Shown piece by piece: positions 50,801 through 59,059 of a stretch of DNA of 64,000 bases. Numbering within the stretch: the stretch's first letter is position 1; each line of letters opens with the position of its first letter. The notes below the pieces were generated by a model. That model had not been told where the DNA came from and made no database searches. It saw nothing but the letters and a program-made list of their open reading frames with translations. The stretch comes from Candidatus Sulfotelmatobacter sp. GTDB taxonomy: Bacteria; Acidobacteriota; Terriglobia; Terriglobales; Acidobacteriaceae. The stretch covers positions 226,412 to 290,411 of the forward strand of contig DASYBM010000001.1 in NCBI GenBank assembly GCA_036500765.1, written 5' to 3'. A program made the translations under genes and the position numbers.

Positions 50801-51376
50801 GAGGATGCCTCCGCGCAGGGCGTATTCGCCGGGCATTTCGACGACATCGGCGGCGGTGTAGCCGACGGTGTTCAGGTGGGCGAGAAGATTATCGACGTCG
50901 AAAGATTCGCCGCGGCGGAGGATGCGGGCGAGGTCGGTGTAGTAATCGGCGGAGCGCTGGAGGATCGCGGTGGCGGCGATAGGAGTGACCACGATGTTCG
51001 CTTTTCCCGTCGCGATCTTCCAGAGGGCGGTGGCGCGTTCTTCCTGCAACTCGGGATGCGGCGAAAGATTCTGGAACGGCAGCACGTCGCGGGCGGGAAG
51101 CGAGACGACGGCGTCGGGATCGGCGGCGGCGGTGAGTTCACAGAATCCCTGAAGGATAGGAACGAAATCTTCGACGACGCGATTGTCGTTGACGACGACG
51201 ATGAGCGGCCGGTCGGCGTGACGGCGCAACAGCACGAGCAGCAAGGCTTTGGCGGTGGCCGAGATTCCGGAGACACGAATGCGCCCCGTGCCCTCCCGCA
51301 GGTGGGAGGCAACACGCGTGAAGGCGGGAAGCATTTCTACGTCCGCGAAGAGTTCGCGGACGAAGGGAAGAAGCAT
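47813..51376 (-). CDS. mfd: Transcription-repair coupling factor
   Basis: A 1187-residue Mfd, which removes stalled RNA polymerase at DNA lesions and recruits UvrA. The order is as expected: UvrB-like region ([29 protein letters not shown]...[38 protein letters not shown]), RNA-polymerase-interacting domain ([20 protein letters not shown]), then the translocase with [18 protein letters not shown] (Walker A), [38 protein letters not shown] and [18 protein letters not shown]. The C terminus has the UvrA-binding-inhibitory domain. The length fits the family. Confidence 0.97.
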   Translation of the reverse strand: [1187 protein letters not shown]

Positions 51377-51501
51377 CGAGGTAATTTTAGCAGGAGTGGG
51401 AGGAAGGGGATTCTGAATGGTATCGAGATCTCACAACAAATTGTCGCGGCAGAAATCTCCCTCTTCAAAAACCGACATCCGCGACGTAAAATGTGCCTCA
51501 T

Positions 51502-51693
51502 ATGCAAGGAGCCCTAGACAGCAACGGCAAATGGATGACGGCGGGAGAGGCTGTTTCGAGGAACGAGACACGTGCAATCTGCCCGGAGTGCAAAGAACCA
51601 GTCAGACTCCATCAAAAGGGAAGGCATGGAAAGCCACGTGCCCACTTCGAGCATTTTCCCGGTCAGAAGACATGTTCTTTGCGAGCCTACTAG
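51502..51693 (+). CDS. Small zinc-binding-like protein
   Basis: About 63 residues (ATG at 51502; a GTG at 51493 is possible). It has CPECKEPVRLH and ...FEHFPGQKTCSL, i.e. a CxxC pair with distal Cys and His that could bind zinc, within KGRHGKPRAHFEHFPG. This resembles short proteins with a CoiA-like nuclease-associated zinc region, but it is too short to be sure. Its 3' end overlaps the convergent gene at 51690 by 4 bases. Confidence 0.55.
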   Translation: MQGALDSNGKWMTAGEAVSRNETRAICPECKEPVRLHQKGRHGKPRAHFEHFPGQKTCSLRAY

Positions 51694-52232
51694 AGGCGTC
51701 GCCTGCAATTCTCTAAATCGTTGTTCCTATGCTCTCCCAAAGCGGTTGGCTTACTCCGTTTAGGTAAGTGATCCCAACATGCATCCGGCAAGCGAGTGCG
51801 CTCCCTCCAACTGCTTGGGCCATTCAGAGAAATCGGCAAGTCTAGGGTCTGTCCAAGGCGAATGCCGCCATCGTCACCCATCTCATAGACGTTTTTGTAG
51901 CTGAGCTTGAAAACAATGTCTGGCTTCGTATCTTGCTCGGCTTCCTCTCGATTCTTCCGGTTTCTGGTTGCGCCGACCTGAATTGTGAATGCGACTACGA
52001 TCTGGTAAGGCCACAGGATCGAATTCGTTTTGAGGACATCGAAGTCGACGTTCGTGGGAGGACCCCATGTGGTCTTCGACCAGCCGTGCTTGCTAAAGTT
52101 TGCCGTGACGATTCGCGGCGAGCATTTTTCCACTCCCCACGCTAGCGCTTGAGCCTTTGCTTTCGCGTCGGCATCCCACGATCCCAACGTCTGACCAGCG
52201 AGGAACAACGCCATTAAGAGCACGATTCGCAT
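51690..52232 (-). CDS. Secreted hypothetical protein
   Basis: A 180-residue protein with a signal peptide (MRIVLLMALFLAGQTLGS). The mature part has several aromatic segments (WGPPTNVDFDVLKTNSILWPYQIVVAFTIQVG), a polar middle (RNRKNREEAEQDTKPDIVFKLSYKNVYEMGDDGG) and two cysteines. No family is recognised. The C terminus overlaps the plus-strand gene by 4 bases. Confidence 0.6.
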   Translation of the reverse strand: MRIVLLMALFLAGQTLGSWDADAKAKAQALAWGVEKCSPRIVTANFSKHGWSKTTWGPPTNVDFDVLKTNSILWPYQIVVAFTIQVGATRNRKNREEAEQDTKPDIVFKLSYKNVYEMGDDGGIRLGQTLDLPISLNGPSSWRERTRLPDACWDHLPKRSKPTALGEHRNNDLENCRRRL

Positions 52233-52330
52233 CGGTAGGCCTTCCCGCTTGGATTATATGCTTGAGGCATTCAAGACCAATCAAATCGTTGGGAGGCCAG
52301 CCCGTCCTGCGCACTCAGTATCTTGAATGT

Positions 52331-52460
52331 GGTTGCCCCATCCTTCCCGCGTTCTTTGCGGGAGGGTGGGCTGCCACGAACGTCGATGGCATTCCGATTC
52401 CTTCTAGCCTGCGTCCCACCCTGTCTCCGCAAAGTGCGCGGACACAAGGGTGGGGCAACC
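52331..52460. mobile_element. 130-bp MITE-like element with 15-bp terminal inverted repeats
   Basis: It begins GGTTGCCCCATCCTT and ends AAGGGTGGGGCAACC, 14 of 15 bases matching as an inverted pair. The inner part has CCCGC-GTTCTTT-GCGGG and GCCACGAACGTCG...CACCCTGTCTCCGCAAAG. Related copies lie at about 52691-52790 and 53470-53587. The element appears in short form (outer hairpin only) at 16691, 17212 and 26402. Confidence 0.65.
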
Positions 52461-52520
52461 TTGGTTCCCGGCTCGGAAAGGCTGGGCTGGCCCCCGTAGC
52501 GCTCATTGATGCTTCGGCGG

Positions 52521-52664
52521 TTAGAACCAGTCGCTGCGGTAGGCTACCCACCAAGAAAAGAAGAGTATGGGGATGGTGGCGGCGACGGCCCACCACAGCG
52601 GGAGCAGGAAATCGGCGAAGAGGCCGAGGACCGTGAACACCATCCAGAATATTTTTTTCTGCAT
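52521..52664 (-). CDS. Small membrane protein, 47 residues
   Basis: A short frame starting at the ATG at 52664 and ending at 52521. It encodes MQKKIFWMVFTVLGLFADF, then LLPLWWAVAATIPILFFSWWVA and ends YRSDWF. It has two predicted transmembrane helices with a short turn and basic residues at both ends. I recall similar small proteins ending YRSDWF in this phylum, so it is probably real despite a weak ribosome-binding site. It is framed on both sides by copies of the GGTTGCCCC element. Confidence 0.55.
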   Translation of the reverse strand: MQKKIFWMVFTVLGLFADFLLPLWWAVAATIPILFFSWWVAYRSDWF

Positions 52665-52690
52665 AGGGAGTGTTTAGGAGAACACGATGC

Positions 52691-52790
52691 GGCAGGTTGG
52701 GCCGCCACGAACGTCGGCGGCATTCCGAGTCCTTCTTGCCTTCGCCCACCCTGTCTCCGCAAAATGCGCGGAGACAAGGGTGGGGCAACC
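52691..52790. mobile_element. Partial copy of the GGTTGCCCC element
   Basis: It shares GCCACGAACGTCG, GGCATTCCGA, CCACCCTGTCTCCGCAAA and the right terminus ACAAGGGTGGGGCAACC with the 130-bp element at 52331. The left terminal repeat is lost. Confidence 0.6.
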
Positions 52791-52889
52791 TTGGTTCTCG
52801 AATCGGAAGGGCTGGGCCCGCCCTCAGTCCAAGCTAGATCAGACGCCAAGCGCGCCTGATCTCGGTTCCCGCTTGAACCGGATCGCGCT

Positions 52890-53357
52890 CTAGTGGTGCC
52901 CTCCGCCGTGCCCTCCGCCGTGACCTCCGCCGTGCGAACCACCCCGATATCCAGGGAGGGCGCGTTCGGCCTTCCCTTCATGGGGAGCATTGCCTACGTT
53001 GCCTCGCCCATCCCGCGCCTCGTTTGCCTGGAAGTGGTTGAAGCGCTCCGCTCCGCGCTCGGGCAGCGGTCCAGCGTAACCGTGATGAGGATCGAAGCGG
53101 TTGTCGACGTGGCCGTAAAAGCCGTGAGGACCATGAAACCAGGGGCCGGCTCCAAGAAACACCCCGCCGACAAACCAATCGGGCCCATAGTAGCCGTACG
53201 GCGCACAGTCATAGGGAGCATAGTCGAAGTACCCGTAAGGGCACACGGGAGCCACTCCGATGTCTACGCCGACGGAAACCTGGGCTTGCGCCACAGGTGC
53301 GCCGAATACAAGGGCGGTTGTGAGAGCTGCGAAAGCAAGCACACTGACTTTGAACAT
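52890..53357 (-). CDS. Secreted Gly/Tyr/His-rich protein
   Basis: A 155-residue protein with a signal peptide (KVSVLAFAALTTALVFGAPVAQAQ). The mature region is rich in Tyr, Pro and Gly (CPYGYFDYAPYDCAPYGYYGPDWFVGG), then charged, and ends in a GGSHGGGHGGGHGGGHH tail. The His/Gly tail could bind metal ions. Similar small exported proteins are frequent in this phylum. The function is unknown. Confidence 0.7.
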   Translation of the reverse strand: MFKVSVLAFAALTTALVFGAPVAQAQVSVGVDIGVAPVCPYGYFDYAPYDCAPYGYYGPDWFVGGVFLGAGPWFHGPHGFYGHVDNRFDPHHGYAGPLPERGAERFNHFQANEARDGRGNVGNAPHEGKAERALPGYRGGSHGGGHGGGHGGGHH

Positions 53358-53878
53358 GATTTCTCCTTGGTTCGTTCAGAGTTTCAACCTGGACAACTTG
53401 AGGGCCAGCATAGTACCAAGGGTCAGTAACGGGCAATCCGGAAATTATTCCGGGCCACAGGACAGCATATTCCCGCGTTTCTGTGCGGGAGGGTGGGCTG
53501 GGCAGGAACGTCGGCAGCATTCTGATTCTTTATCGCCTCCGCCCACCCTGTCTCCGCAACGTGCGCGGAGACAAGGGTGGGGCAACCTTGGCGCCCGAAG
53601 CGGAGAGGCTGGGCTCGCCCCCGCTAGGTACAGCGTGCTCGTGGCGGGAAACAGCAGGTTCCTCGACTGCGCATGATTTCCGCTTCGCGGGAAATCATGC
53701 TGCGCTCGGAATGACAAATTCTTGCTCGGTGCGAGAGTCGTGTTGTCCACATGGCAGGCGCGGTGGCGCGGTTTCGGTAGATTTGCCTGGGCCCATATGC
53801 AAAATCTTTCATGCTAGTAGAGCGGACTGGATCGCGGTAGAGTCGGCGAAATCTGAATTTTCCTGAAGGAGAATCTCC
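53358..53878. other. 521-base repeat-rich intergenic region
   Basis: No gene is supported. It contains a left-truncated GGTTGCCCC element (about 53470-53587) and the first copy of an 80-bp repeat (53638-53717). AAGGAG before 53879 is the ribosome-binding site of the next gene. Confidence 0.65.
53638..53717 (+). repeat. 80-bp direct repeat, left copy
   Basis: It starts CTCGTGGCGGGAAACAGCAG and ends CGGAATGACAA, with an internal hairpin around GATTTCCGCTTCGCGGGAAATC. It is 76 of 80 bases identical to the copy at 54867-54946. The two copies flank the HAF-repeat gene in the same orientation. Confidence 0.8.
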
Positions 53879-54757
53879 ATGATGATCAGAAAGGCTGTCG
53901 GATTTCTTCAGATCACAGGGGCTGTTGTACTGCTCGCGGGAATGGGGCAGGCGCAAAAAATCACCTACACGCGTTTTCAGCTGCCCAATTCAACTTTCAC
54001 CGAAGCAATCGGCATTAACAATGCCGGTGACGTGGTGGGTTGGTATAACCAGGGATTTCCTACACAGGGCTTTCTATATAGCGGCGGGGTCGTCACTGAG
54101 ATCGCGGACCCGTCGGCCGATGCGGGTACGACGGCGCCAATTGCCATCAATACCGCCGGCGCAATCGTTGGCACGTACACCAACAGCAGGGGACGGTCTC
54201 AGGCGTTTCTCGATGTCAACGGAGTTTTTTCCGACATTCAGGCGCCCGGCACCGTATCCGGTTCGGACGCCGCCGGCATCAACAATTTGGGCCAGATCGT
54301 AGGCATGTATTACGATGTCACCGGCCCGTGGCATGGCTATTTCTTTGATAGCGTGACCTTGAAGTTCAAGACCATCGATATCCCGGGTGCGCCATACACC
54401 TGGGCCCAGGGAATCAATGACAACGGCTTGATGGTTCTATCTTCGCTGGATTCCAATAATGTTCAGCATGCCTGGTTGTATAACGGCAAGACCTTCACCA
54501 ACATCGACGTGCCCGGCTATGCCAACACGGTTCCCGAGGGCATCAACAACCAGGGCATGGTTACCCTCATCGCGACAACGAAGGCGGGGCTGAACTACGG
54601 CTTTGTTTATAGGGCAGGCCAATTCACGGCCGTGAACCCGCCGGGCGCAACCTCGGTATCGCTGCGCGGAATCAACGATCTGGGCGAGATCGTGGGCAAT
54701 TATACGTTCGCCAGCGGTAATCAGGGATCTTTTCTGGCTAAGCTGCCGCAGCAGTAA
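53879..54757 (+). CDS. Secreted HAF-repeat protein
   Basis: A 292-residue exported protein. AAGGAG lies 7 bases before the ATG and the signal peptide ends GMGQAQ. It consists of at least six repeats of the HAF type (GINNAGDVVGWY, INTAGAIVGTYT, GINNLGQIVGMYY, GINDNGLMV, GINNQGMV, GINDLGEIVGNY), expected to form a beta-propeller. It lies between two 80-bp direct repeats. The function is unknown; the family is expanded in this phylum. Confidence 0.85.
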   Translation: MMIRKAVGFLQITGAVVLLAGMGQAQKITYTRFQLPNSTFTEAIGINNAGDVVGWYNQGFPTQGFLYSGGVVTEIADPSADAGTTAPIAINTAGAIVGTYTNSRGRSQAFLDVNGVFSDIQAPGTVSGSDAAGINNLGQIVGMYYDVTGPWHGYFFDSVTLKFKTIDIPGAPYTWAQGINDNGLMVLSSLDSNNVQHAWLYNGKTFTNIDVPGYANTVPEGINNQGMVTLIATTKAGLNYGFVYRAGQFTAVNPPGATSVSLRGINDLGEIVGNYTFASGNQGSFLAKLPQQ

Positions 54758-54866
54758 CCTAACGGCCGCAGCTTTCTTTTGCCTCTCCGGGCTTGTTCAT
54801 TCAGCTCTTGCTCAAGCACGGCTTGCGCCGTGGGCGGCGTTCTTGCGCCGCTTTGCTGCTGGAGTA

Positions 54867-54946
54867 CTCGTGGCGGGAAACAGCAGGTTCCTCGACTGCA
54901 CACGATTTCCGCTTCGCGGGAAATCATGCTTCGCTCCGAATGACAA
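54867..54946 (+). repeat. 80-bp direct repeat, right copy
   Basis: The partner of the repeat at 53638-53717, with 4 differences. It lies just after the HAF-repeat gene and before the 3' end of the convergent GH31 gene. Confidence 0.8.
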
Positions 54947-54967
54947 GGCATTTGCTGAGCGTTTTGG

Positions 54968-57544
54968 TTATCGACTTATCACAGTCAGGTCGGATTCTGC
55001 GGAGGCGTCGGGGATGGTGACGTGGAGGGCGCGTTTTTTCGCGTCGTAGGTTGTCTTTAGCGGCGTGGCGTTGGCTGAGAGTTTTGCTTCTGCCTGGCCG
55101 GACGGCCAGTCGTAGATCACTACTTCGATTTTCTTCCACCACGGCGCGTAACTTCCCTCCCGCGCGCTGAATTTTACTTTCATCGAATGGACTTCGTATT
55201 CGCAGGTTAGGGACTGGCGCAGATACTCGCCGTGCTGGTAGGCGAAGGTGTGGCCGTCGTCTAGGTACAGATTGCCTTGGCATTTTGGGCCGGGATAGAC
55301 GTGGAGTTCTAGCGGGCCGGTGGGAGTTTCGTCGGTGCTCTGGATTGCGGGTTCGAGTGGGAGGATGCTGCCGCCTCTCACGTAGACGGGCATGGTGTCG
55401 AGCGCGGGATGGATTTGTGCGGGGAACTTCAGGGGAGCGGTCGTGGTGACGATCTGGGTAATCGAAGGCGGGGTGGGTTGGGGCGGCATTTTGAGTCCGG
55501 TCCAGAAGTCGAACCACGGAGTCGATTGCGGGAGCCCTACGCTGTAGCCGTCTTGCATTTCGCCGAATGGCGACGGAGCGATTAGAAGGCTCGGACCCAA
55601 GAGAAATTCGGTGTCGAGATGTTCGACGCCGGCGGAGAAGATTTCGGGGAATTCCATGAAGACGGGACGCATCATGGGAAGGCCGGTGCGCGCGGATTCG
55701 TCGGCTAACGAATAGATGTACGGGAGCAGGCGGTAGCGGGTTTCGATGTAGCGGCGGCGGATGGATTCCTGCTCGGGGCCGTTGACCCAGAGTTCGTGGG
55801 GCAGCGTGCCTTTGGCGGAGTGATCGCGGCAGAGCGGGGTGAAGGCGGCCATCTCGACCCAGCGCGTGAGCAGGTCGGACGATGGGGAGCCGTTGAAGCC
55901 GCCGACATCGGCGCCGACGAAAGAAATTCCGCTGACGCCGAGATTTAGGACCATCTGCGTGGCGAGGCGGAGATGGTTCCAGGTGGCGGAGTTGTCGCCG
56001 GTCCAGGTGAAGCCATAGCGCTGGCCTCCGGCGTAAGTCGCGCGGGTCAGGACGAAGGGGCGCTCGTTGGGGCGGAGTTTGAGCAGGCCTTCGAAAGTGG
56101 CGCGGGCGTTTTCGAGTCCGACGATGTTGTGAATTTCGGCGTGGGTCGCGGTGCGCGGGGCGTAGCCCGATTCGTCGATACGATGCACGGTGTCGAGGGG
56201 CATAGTGCCGCCGGGGCCGCTGAAGACGGAGGGCTCGTTCATGTCGTTCCAGAATCCGGCGACGCCATCTTCGACGAATTTCTTGTACAGCCCACCCCAC
56301 CATGCGCGGGTCTGGGCGCGGGTGAAATCAGGGAAAACCGCTGGGCCCGGCCAGACTACGCCGACGAACTCGGAGCCGTCGGGATTCTTTACGAAATGGT
56401 CGCCGGCGTGGCCGGTGTCGTAGGGCGAGTAATTCTGATTGGGGGCATGTGCGATGTGAAGATCGGTGATGGTGACGAGATGAAAATGGTCTTTGCGCAG
56501 ATCGGAAACTAATCCCGGAAAATTCGGAAATGTTTGCGAGTTGACGGTGAAGGGACGGTTGCGATCCTGGTAATCGATGTCGAGATAAAGAGCGTCGGAG
56601 GGAATTTTGTCGGCGCGAAGATGATGGGCGATGTCGCGCACCTGCGATTCGGGCGTGTAGCTGTAGCGCGATTGCTGGAATCCGAGAGCCCACAACGGCG
56701 GCAGCGGCGGCTTTCCGGTGAGATACGCGTAGGCTTCCACCACCTGCTTCGGCGCGGGCCCGTAGAGGAAGTAATAGTCGAGAGGACCGCCTTCGGCGCC
56801 GAAAAGGATCGCGTCGCGCGCCTGCTTGCCGAAATCGAACCAGGTGCGCCAAGTGTTATCGAGGAAGAGGCCGTAGCTGCGGGTGCCGTTGATGGCCAGA
56901 AAAAATGGGATCGCTTTGTAGAGGGGATCGGTGGATTCCTGCGGGGCGACGTCGGTATTCCAGAGAGTGTAGGCCTGGTTGCGGCGATCGAAGGATCCGG
57001 CCTTGTCGCCGAGGCCGAAGTAGTGTTCGTCAGCGGGCATTTGCTTGGAGATGGTAAAGCCGCCAAGTTCGAATCGGGTGGGGCGGCCGAGGGCGTCGGC
57101 GGAGATGACGTTGCCGGCGAGGTCGCTGATGACTAGGCGGAGGGGATTGAGTTCGACGCGGACATCGAGGGCGGCGGTGTGAAAGCCAACGGAGGCGGAA
57201 TCCTGGACGGATTGGACATCGATCGATTTCGTGCGCGCGTTGGGCAGGACGGCCCAGGATGCGTCTTCGGGGAGCGCGCCGGCGGCGATGCGGACGCGGA
57301 TGATATCGGCGCGGACAGCGGTGATGCGGAGAATCGCGGGGCCGGACTGAAGTTCGATGCCATCGCGCAGGGGCTGGGAACTGGTTACGGCGTCAAGCGT
57401 GAGTACGGGCCGCGGATTGGTTTCGGCGGGCGCGGGAGGGACGGCGAGAATTGCCAGGCCGATGAATCGGAAGAGCACTCGATGGCAACGGAACAACATG
57501 CGGTGACTCTTTCCCATTCGATTTCTGCGGTGCCGGAACATCAT
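54968..57544 (-). CDS. GH31 alpha-glucosidase
   Basis: An 858-residue exported glycoside hydrolase family 31 enzyme (start ATG 57544 with GAGG 5 bases upstream; 57499 is possible). A signal peptide ends PAPAE. The N-terminal domain has HYFGLGDKAGSFDRR and QAYTLWNTD. The catalytic barrel has the nucleophile in GVAGFWNDMNEPSVF and the acid/base in FTWTGDNSATWNHL, with PLCRDHSAKG further on. The C-terminal DUF5110-like part reads LYLDDGHTFAYQHGEYL. It would release glucose or xylose from alpha-linked glycans. Confidence 0.94.
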   Translation of the reverse strand: MMFRHRRNRMGKSHRMLFRCHRVLFRFIGLAILAVPPAPAETNPRPVLTLDAVTSSQPLRDGIELQSGPAILRITAVRADIIRVRIAAGALPEDASWAVLPNARTKSIDVQSVQDSASVGFHTAALDVRVELNPLRLVISDLAGNVISADALGRPTRFELGGFTISKQMPADEHYFGLGDKAGSFDRRNQAYTLWNTDVAPQESTDPLYKAIPFFLAINGTRSYGLFLDNTWRTWFDFGKQARDAILFGAEGGPLDYYFLYGPAPKQVVEAYAYLTGKPPLPPLWALGFQQSRYSYTPESQVRDIAHHLRADKIPSDALYLDIDYQDRNRPFTVNSQTFPNFPGLVSDLRKDHFHLVTITDLHIAHAPNQNYSPYDTGHAGDHFVKNPDGSEFVGVVWPGPAVFPDFTRAQTRAWWGGLYKKFVEDGVAGFWNDMNEPSVFSGPGGTMPLDTVHRIDESGYAPRTATHAEIHNIVGLENARATFEGLLKLRPNERPFVLTRATYAGGQRYGFTWTGDNSATWNHLRLATQMVLNLGVSGISFVGADVGGFNGSPSSDLLTRWVEMAAFTPLCRDHSAKGTLPHELWVNGPEQESIRRRYIETRYRLLPYIYSLADESARTGLPMMRPVFMEFPEIFSAGVEHLDTEFLLGPSLLIAPSPFGEMQDGYSVGLPQSTPWFDFWTGLKMPPQPTPPSITQIVTTTAPLKFPAQIHPALDTMPVYVRGGSILPLEPAIQSTDETPTGPLELHVYPGPKCQGNLYLDDGHTFAYQHGEYLRQSLTCEYEVHSMKVKFSAREGSYAPWWKKIEVVIYDWPSGQAEAKLSANATPLKTTYDAKKRALHVTIPDASAESDLTVISR

Positions 57545-57730
57545 ATCAACCTCGGCTGTCGCTTTGGGGGTCCGCCAGGCTTCGCCCACGCGGTACAGCC
57601 GAGGCGGCTGTCGCCACACGGAGCGTGGCAGTGGCTGTCCTGGCATGGACGGCGGCAGGCCACGAAATTTCATTTTGGACGCAAGTTTCGGATAGTCGGC
57701 TCAGCCGGTGTGACGTACGCTTTTCTTACT

Positions 57731-58876
57731 ATGACTACCAATGCCATACTCACGAGTGAGAGCTTGAACACCATGCCGGGACATCCACTCAAACCTGCAT
57801 TTTCCGCAAAGCCGCCTTCCGTCAAGGACGAGCCGCGCTGGGATGCCGTCGTCGCGCGCGATGCGGCACGAGATGGAGAGTTCGTGTTCGCGGTTTCGAG
57901 CACGGGGGTGTATTGCCGGCCGTCGTGCGCGGCGCGGCGGCCACGACGGGAAAACGTTCAATTTTTTCTTACGCCGGAGCAGGCGGAGAACGCCGGATAT
58001 CGAGCCTGTTTGCGGTGCAAGCCGAAGGCGTTTCTCGGCAATCCTGAGGCGGATGGAGCGAAGGCGATTTGCCGGTTCATCGAGCAGCATCTCGACGAGC
58101 CGCTGACGCTGGATCGGCTGGGCAAGGAATTTGGGCACAGCCCGTTTCACTTGCAACGGCGATTCAAGGCGATGCTGGGCATCACTCCACGCGAGTATGC
58201 GGATTCTTGCCGGATGCGCATGCTGAAGCGGAATTTGCAGGCGGGCGAGTCGGTGACCCGCGCGATGTACGACGCGGGATACGGATCAAGCAGCCGGCTC
58301 TATGAAAAAACCGCATCGCAGCTGGGGATGACGCCGGACAAGTATCGGCGGGGCGCGATTGCCGCGTCGATTCGATATACGTGCGCCGATTCGCCGCTGG
58401 GACGGATGCTGATTGCGGCGACCGAACGCGGGATTTGCTCGATCCAGTTTGCGCGCTCGGATGAGGAATTGATCGAAGGTTTGAAGCGGGAATTTCCTTT
58501 TGCGGCGCGGAAAGTGGATGACGGTGGGTTGCGGGCGTGGGTGAAGGTATTGTTGCGGAAAATGCGCGGGCGGAATCCGGGGGCGTCCTCATTATTGCCT
58601 CTCGATATTCGTGCAACTGCGTTTCAGCGGCGCGTGTGGGCGTATTTGCAGGCGATTCCCTTCGGGACGACAAAATCATATAGCGAGGTGGCGAAGGGAA
58701 TCGGGCAGCCGCGGGCTTGCCGGGCCGTGGCGCGGGCGTGCGCGACGAATCCGGTGGCGGTCGCGATTCCATGCCATCGCGTAGTGCGGGGGGATGGCAG
58801 CGACGGGGGGTATCGGTGGGGCATGGAGCGAAAAAAGGCTCTGCTGGCGATGGAAGGGATCGCCGTAGAGACGTAG
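57731..58876 (+). CDS. ada: Bifunctional Ada: methyl-DNA repair protein and regulator
   Basis: A 381-residue Ada protein. The N-terminal zinc domain has FVFAVSSTGVYCRPSCAARRPRRENVQFF and RACLRCKP (four Cys; the first accepts methyl from phosphotriesters). An AraC-type helix-turn-helix region (LTLDRLGKEFGHSPFHLQRRFKAMLGITPREYADSCR) follows, then the methylguanine methyltransferase domain with AIPFGTTKSYSEVA and AVAIPCHRVVRGDG (active Cys in PCHR). I chose the ATG at 57731; the frame is open far upstream within antisense DNA. The stop overlaps a hairpin at 58869-58888. Confidence 0.94.
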   Translation: MTTNAILTSESLNTMPGHPLKPAFSAKPPSVKDEPRWDAVVARDAARDGEFVFAVSSTGVYCRPSCAARRPRRENVQFFLTPEQAENAGYRACLRCKPKAFLGNPEADGAKAICRFIEQHLDEPLTLDRLGKEFGHSPFHLQRRFKAMLGITPREYADSCRMRMLKRNLQAGESVTRAMYDAGYGSSSRLYEKTASQLGMTPDKYRRGAIAASIRYTCADSPLGRMLIAATERGICSIQFARSDEELIEGLKREFPFAARKVDDGGLRAWVKVLLRKMRGRNPGASSLLPLDIRATAFQRRVWAYLQAIPFGTTKSYSEVAKGIGQPRACRAVARACATNPVAVAIPCHRVVRGDGSDGGYRWGMERKKALLAMEGIAVET

Positions 58877-58947
58877 CTTGCTACGTCTTTCTCGCTTGCC
58901 AACACTCTCAGTAGGCTGCCAGCAGAGACGTTGCGAGCAACGTCTCT
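58869..58947 (+). terminator. Two hairpins after ada
   Basis: AGACGTAGC-TT-GCTACGTCT (58869-58888) overlaps the ada stop codon and is followed by TTCTCG. A second, stronger one, AGAGACGTTGC-GA-GCAACGTCTCT, is at 58924-58947. They belong to one repeat type (GAGACGTTGC). They are likely transcript-end structures. Confidence 0.6.
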
Positions 58948-59059
58948 ACGAATAGGAGACGGGGGGTTCACACTCATGTATTGACTCTTGATTCTGCCGG
59001 CAGTCAAATAGCCCAACCGAGAGAGCGACTCGTCGGCTCTCCTCGCAAAGGCGGGAGTC

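Noticed and set aside
52331..53717. Clustered repeats as a CRISPR array
   Set aside because: The repeats are 80-130 bases long, palindromic and irregularly spaced, with genes between them. There are no regular spacers and no cas genes.
57179..57730. Upstream extension of Ada
   Set aside because: It is antisense to the GH31 start, and the Ada family begins with the zinc domain that follows 57731.
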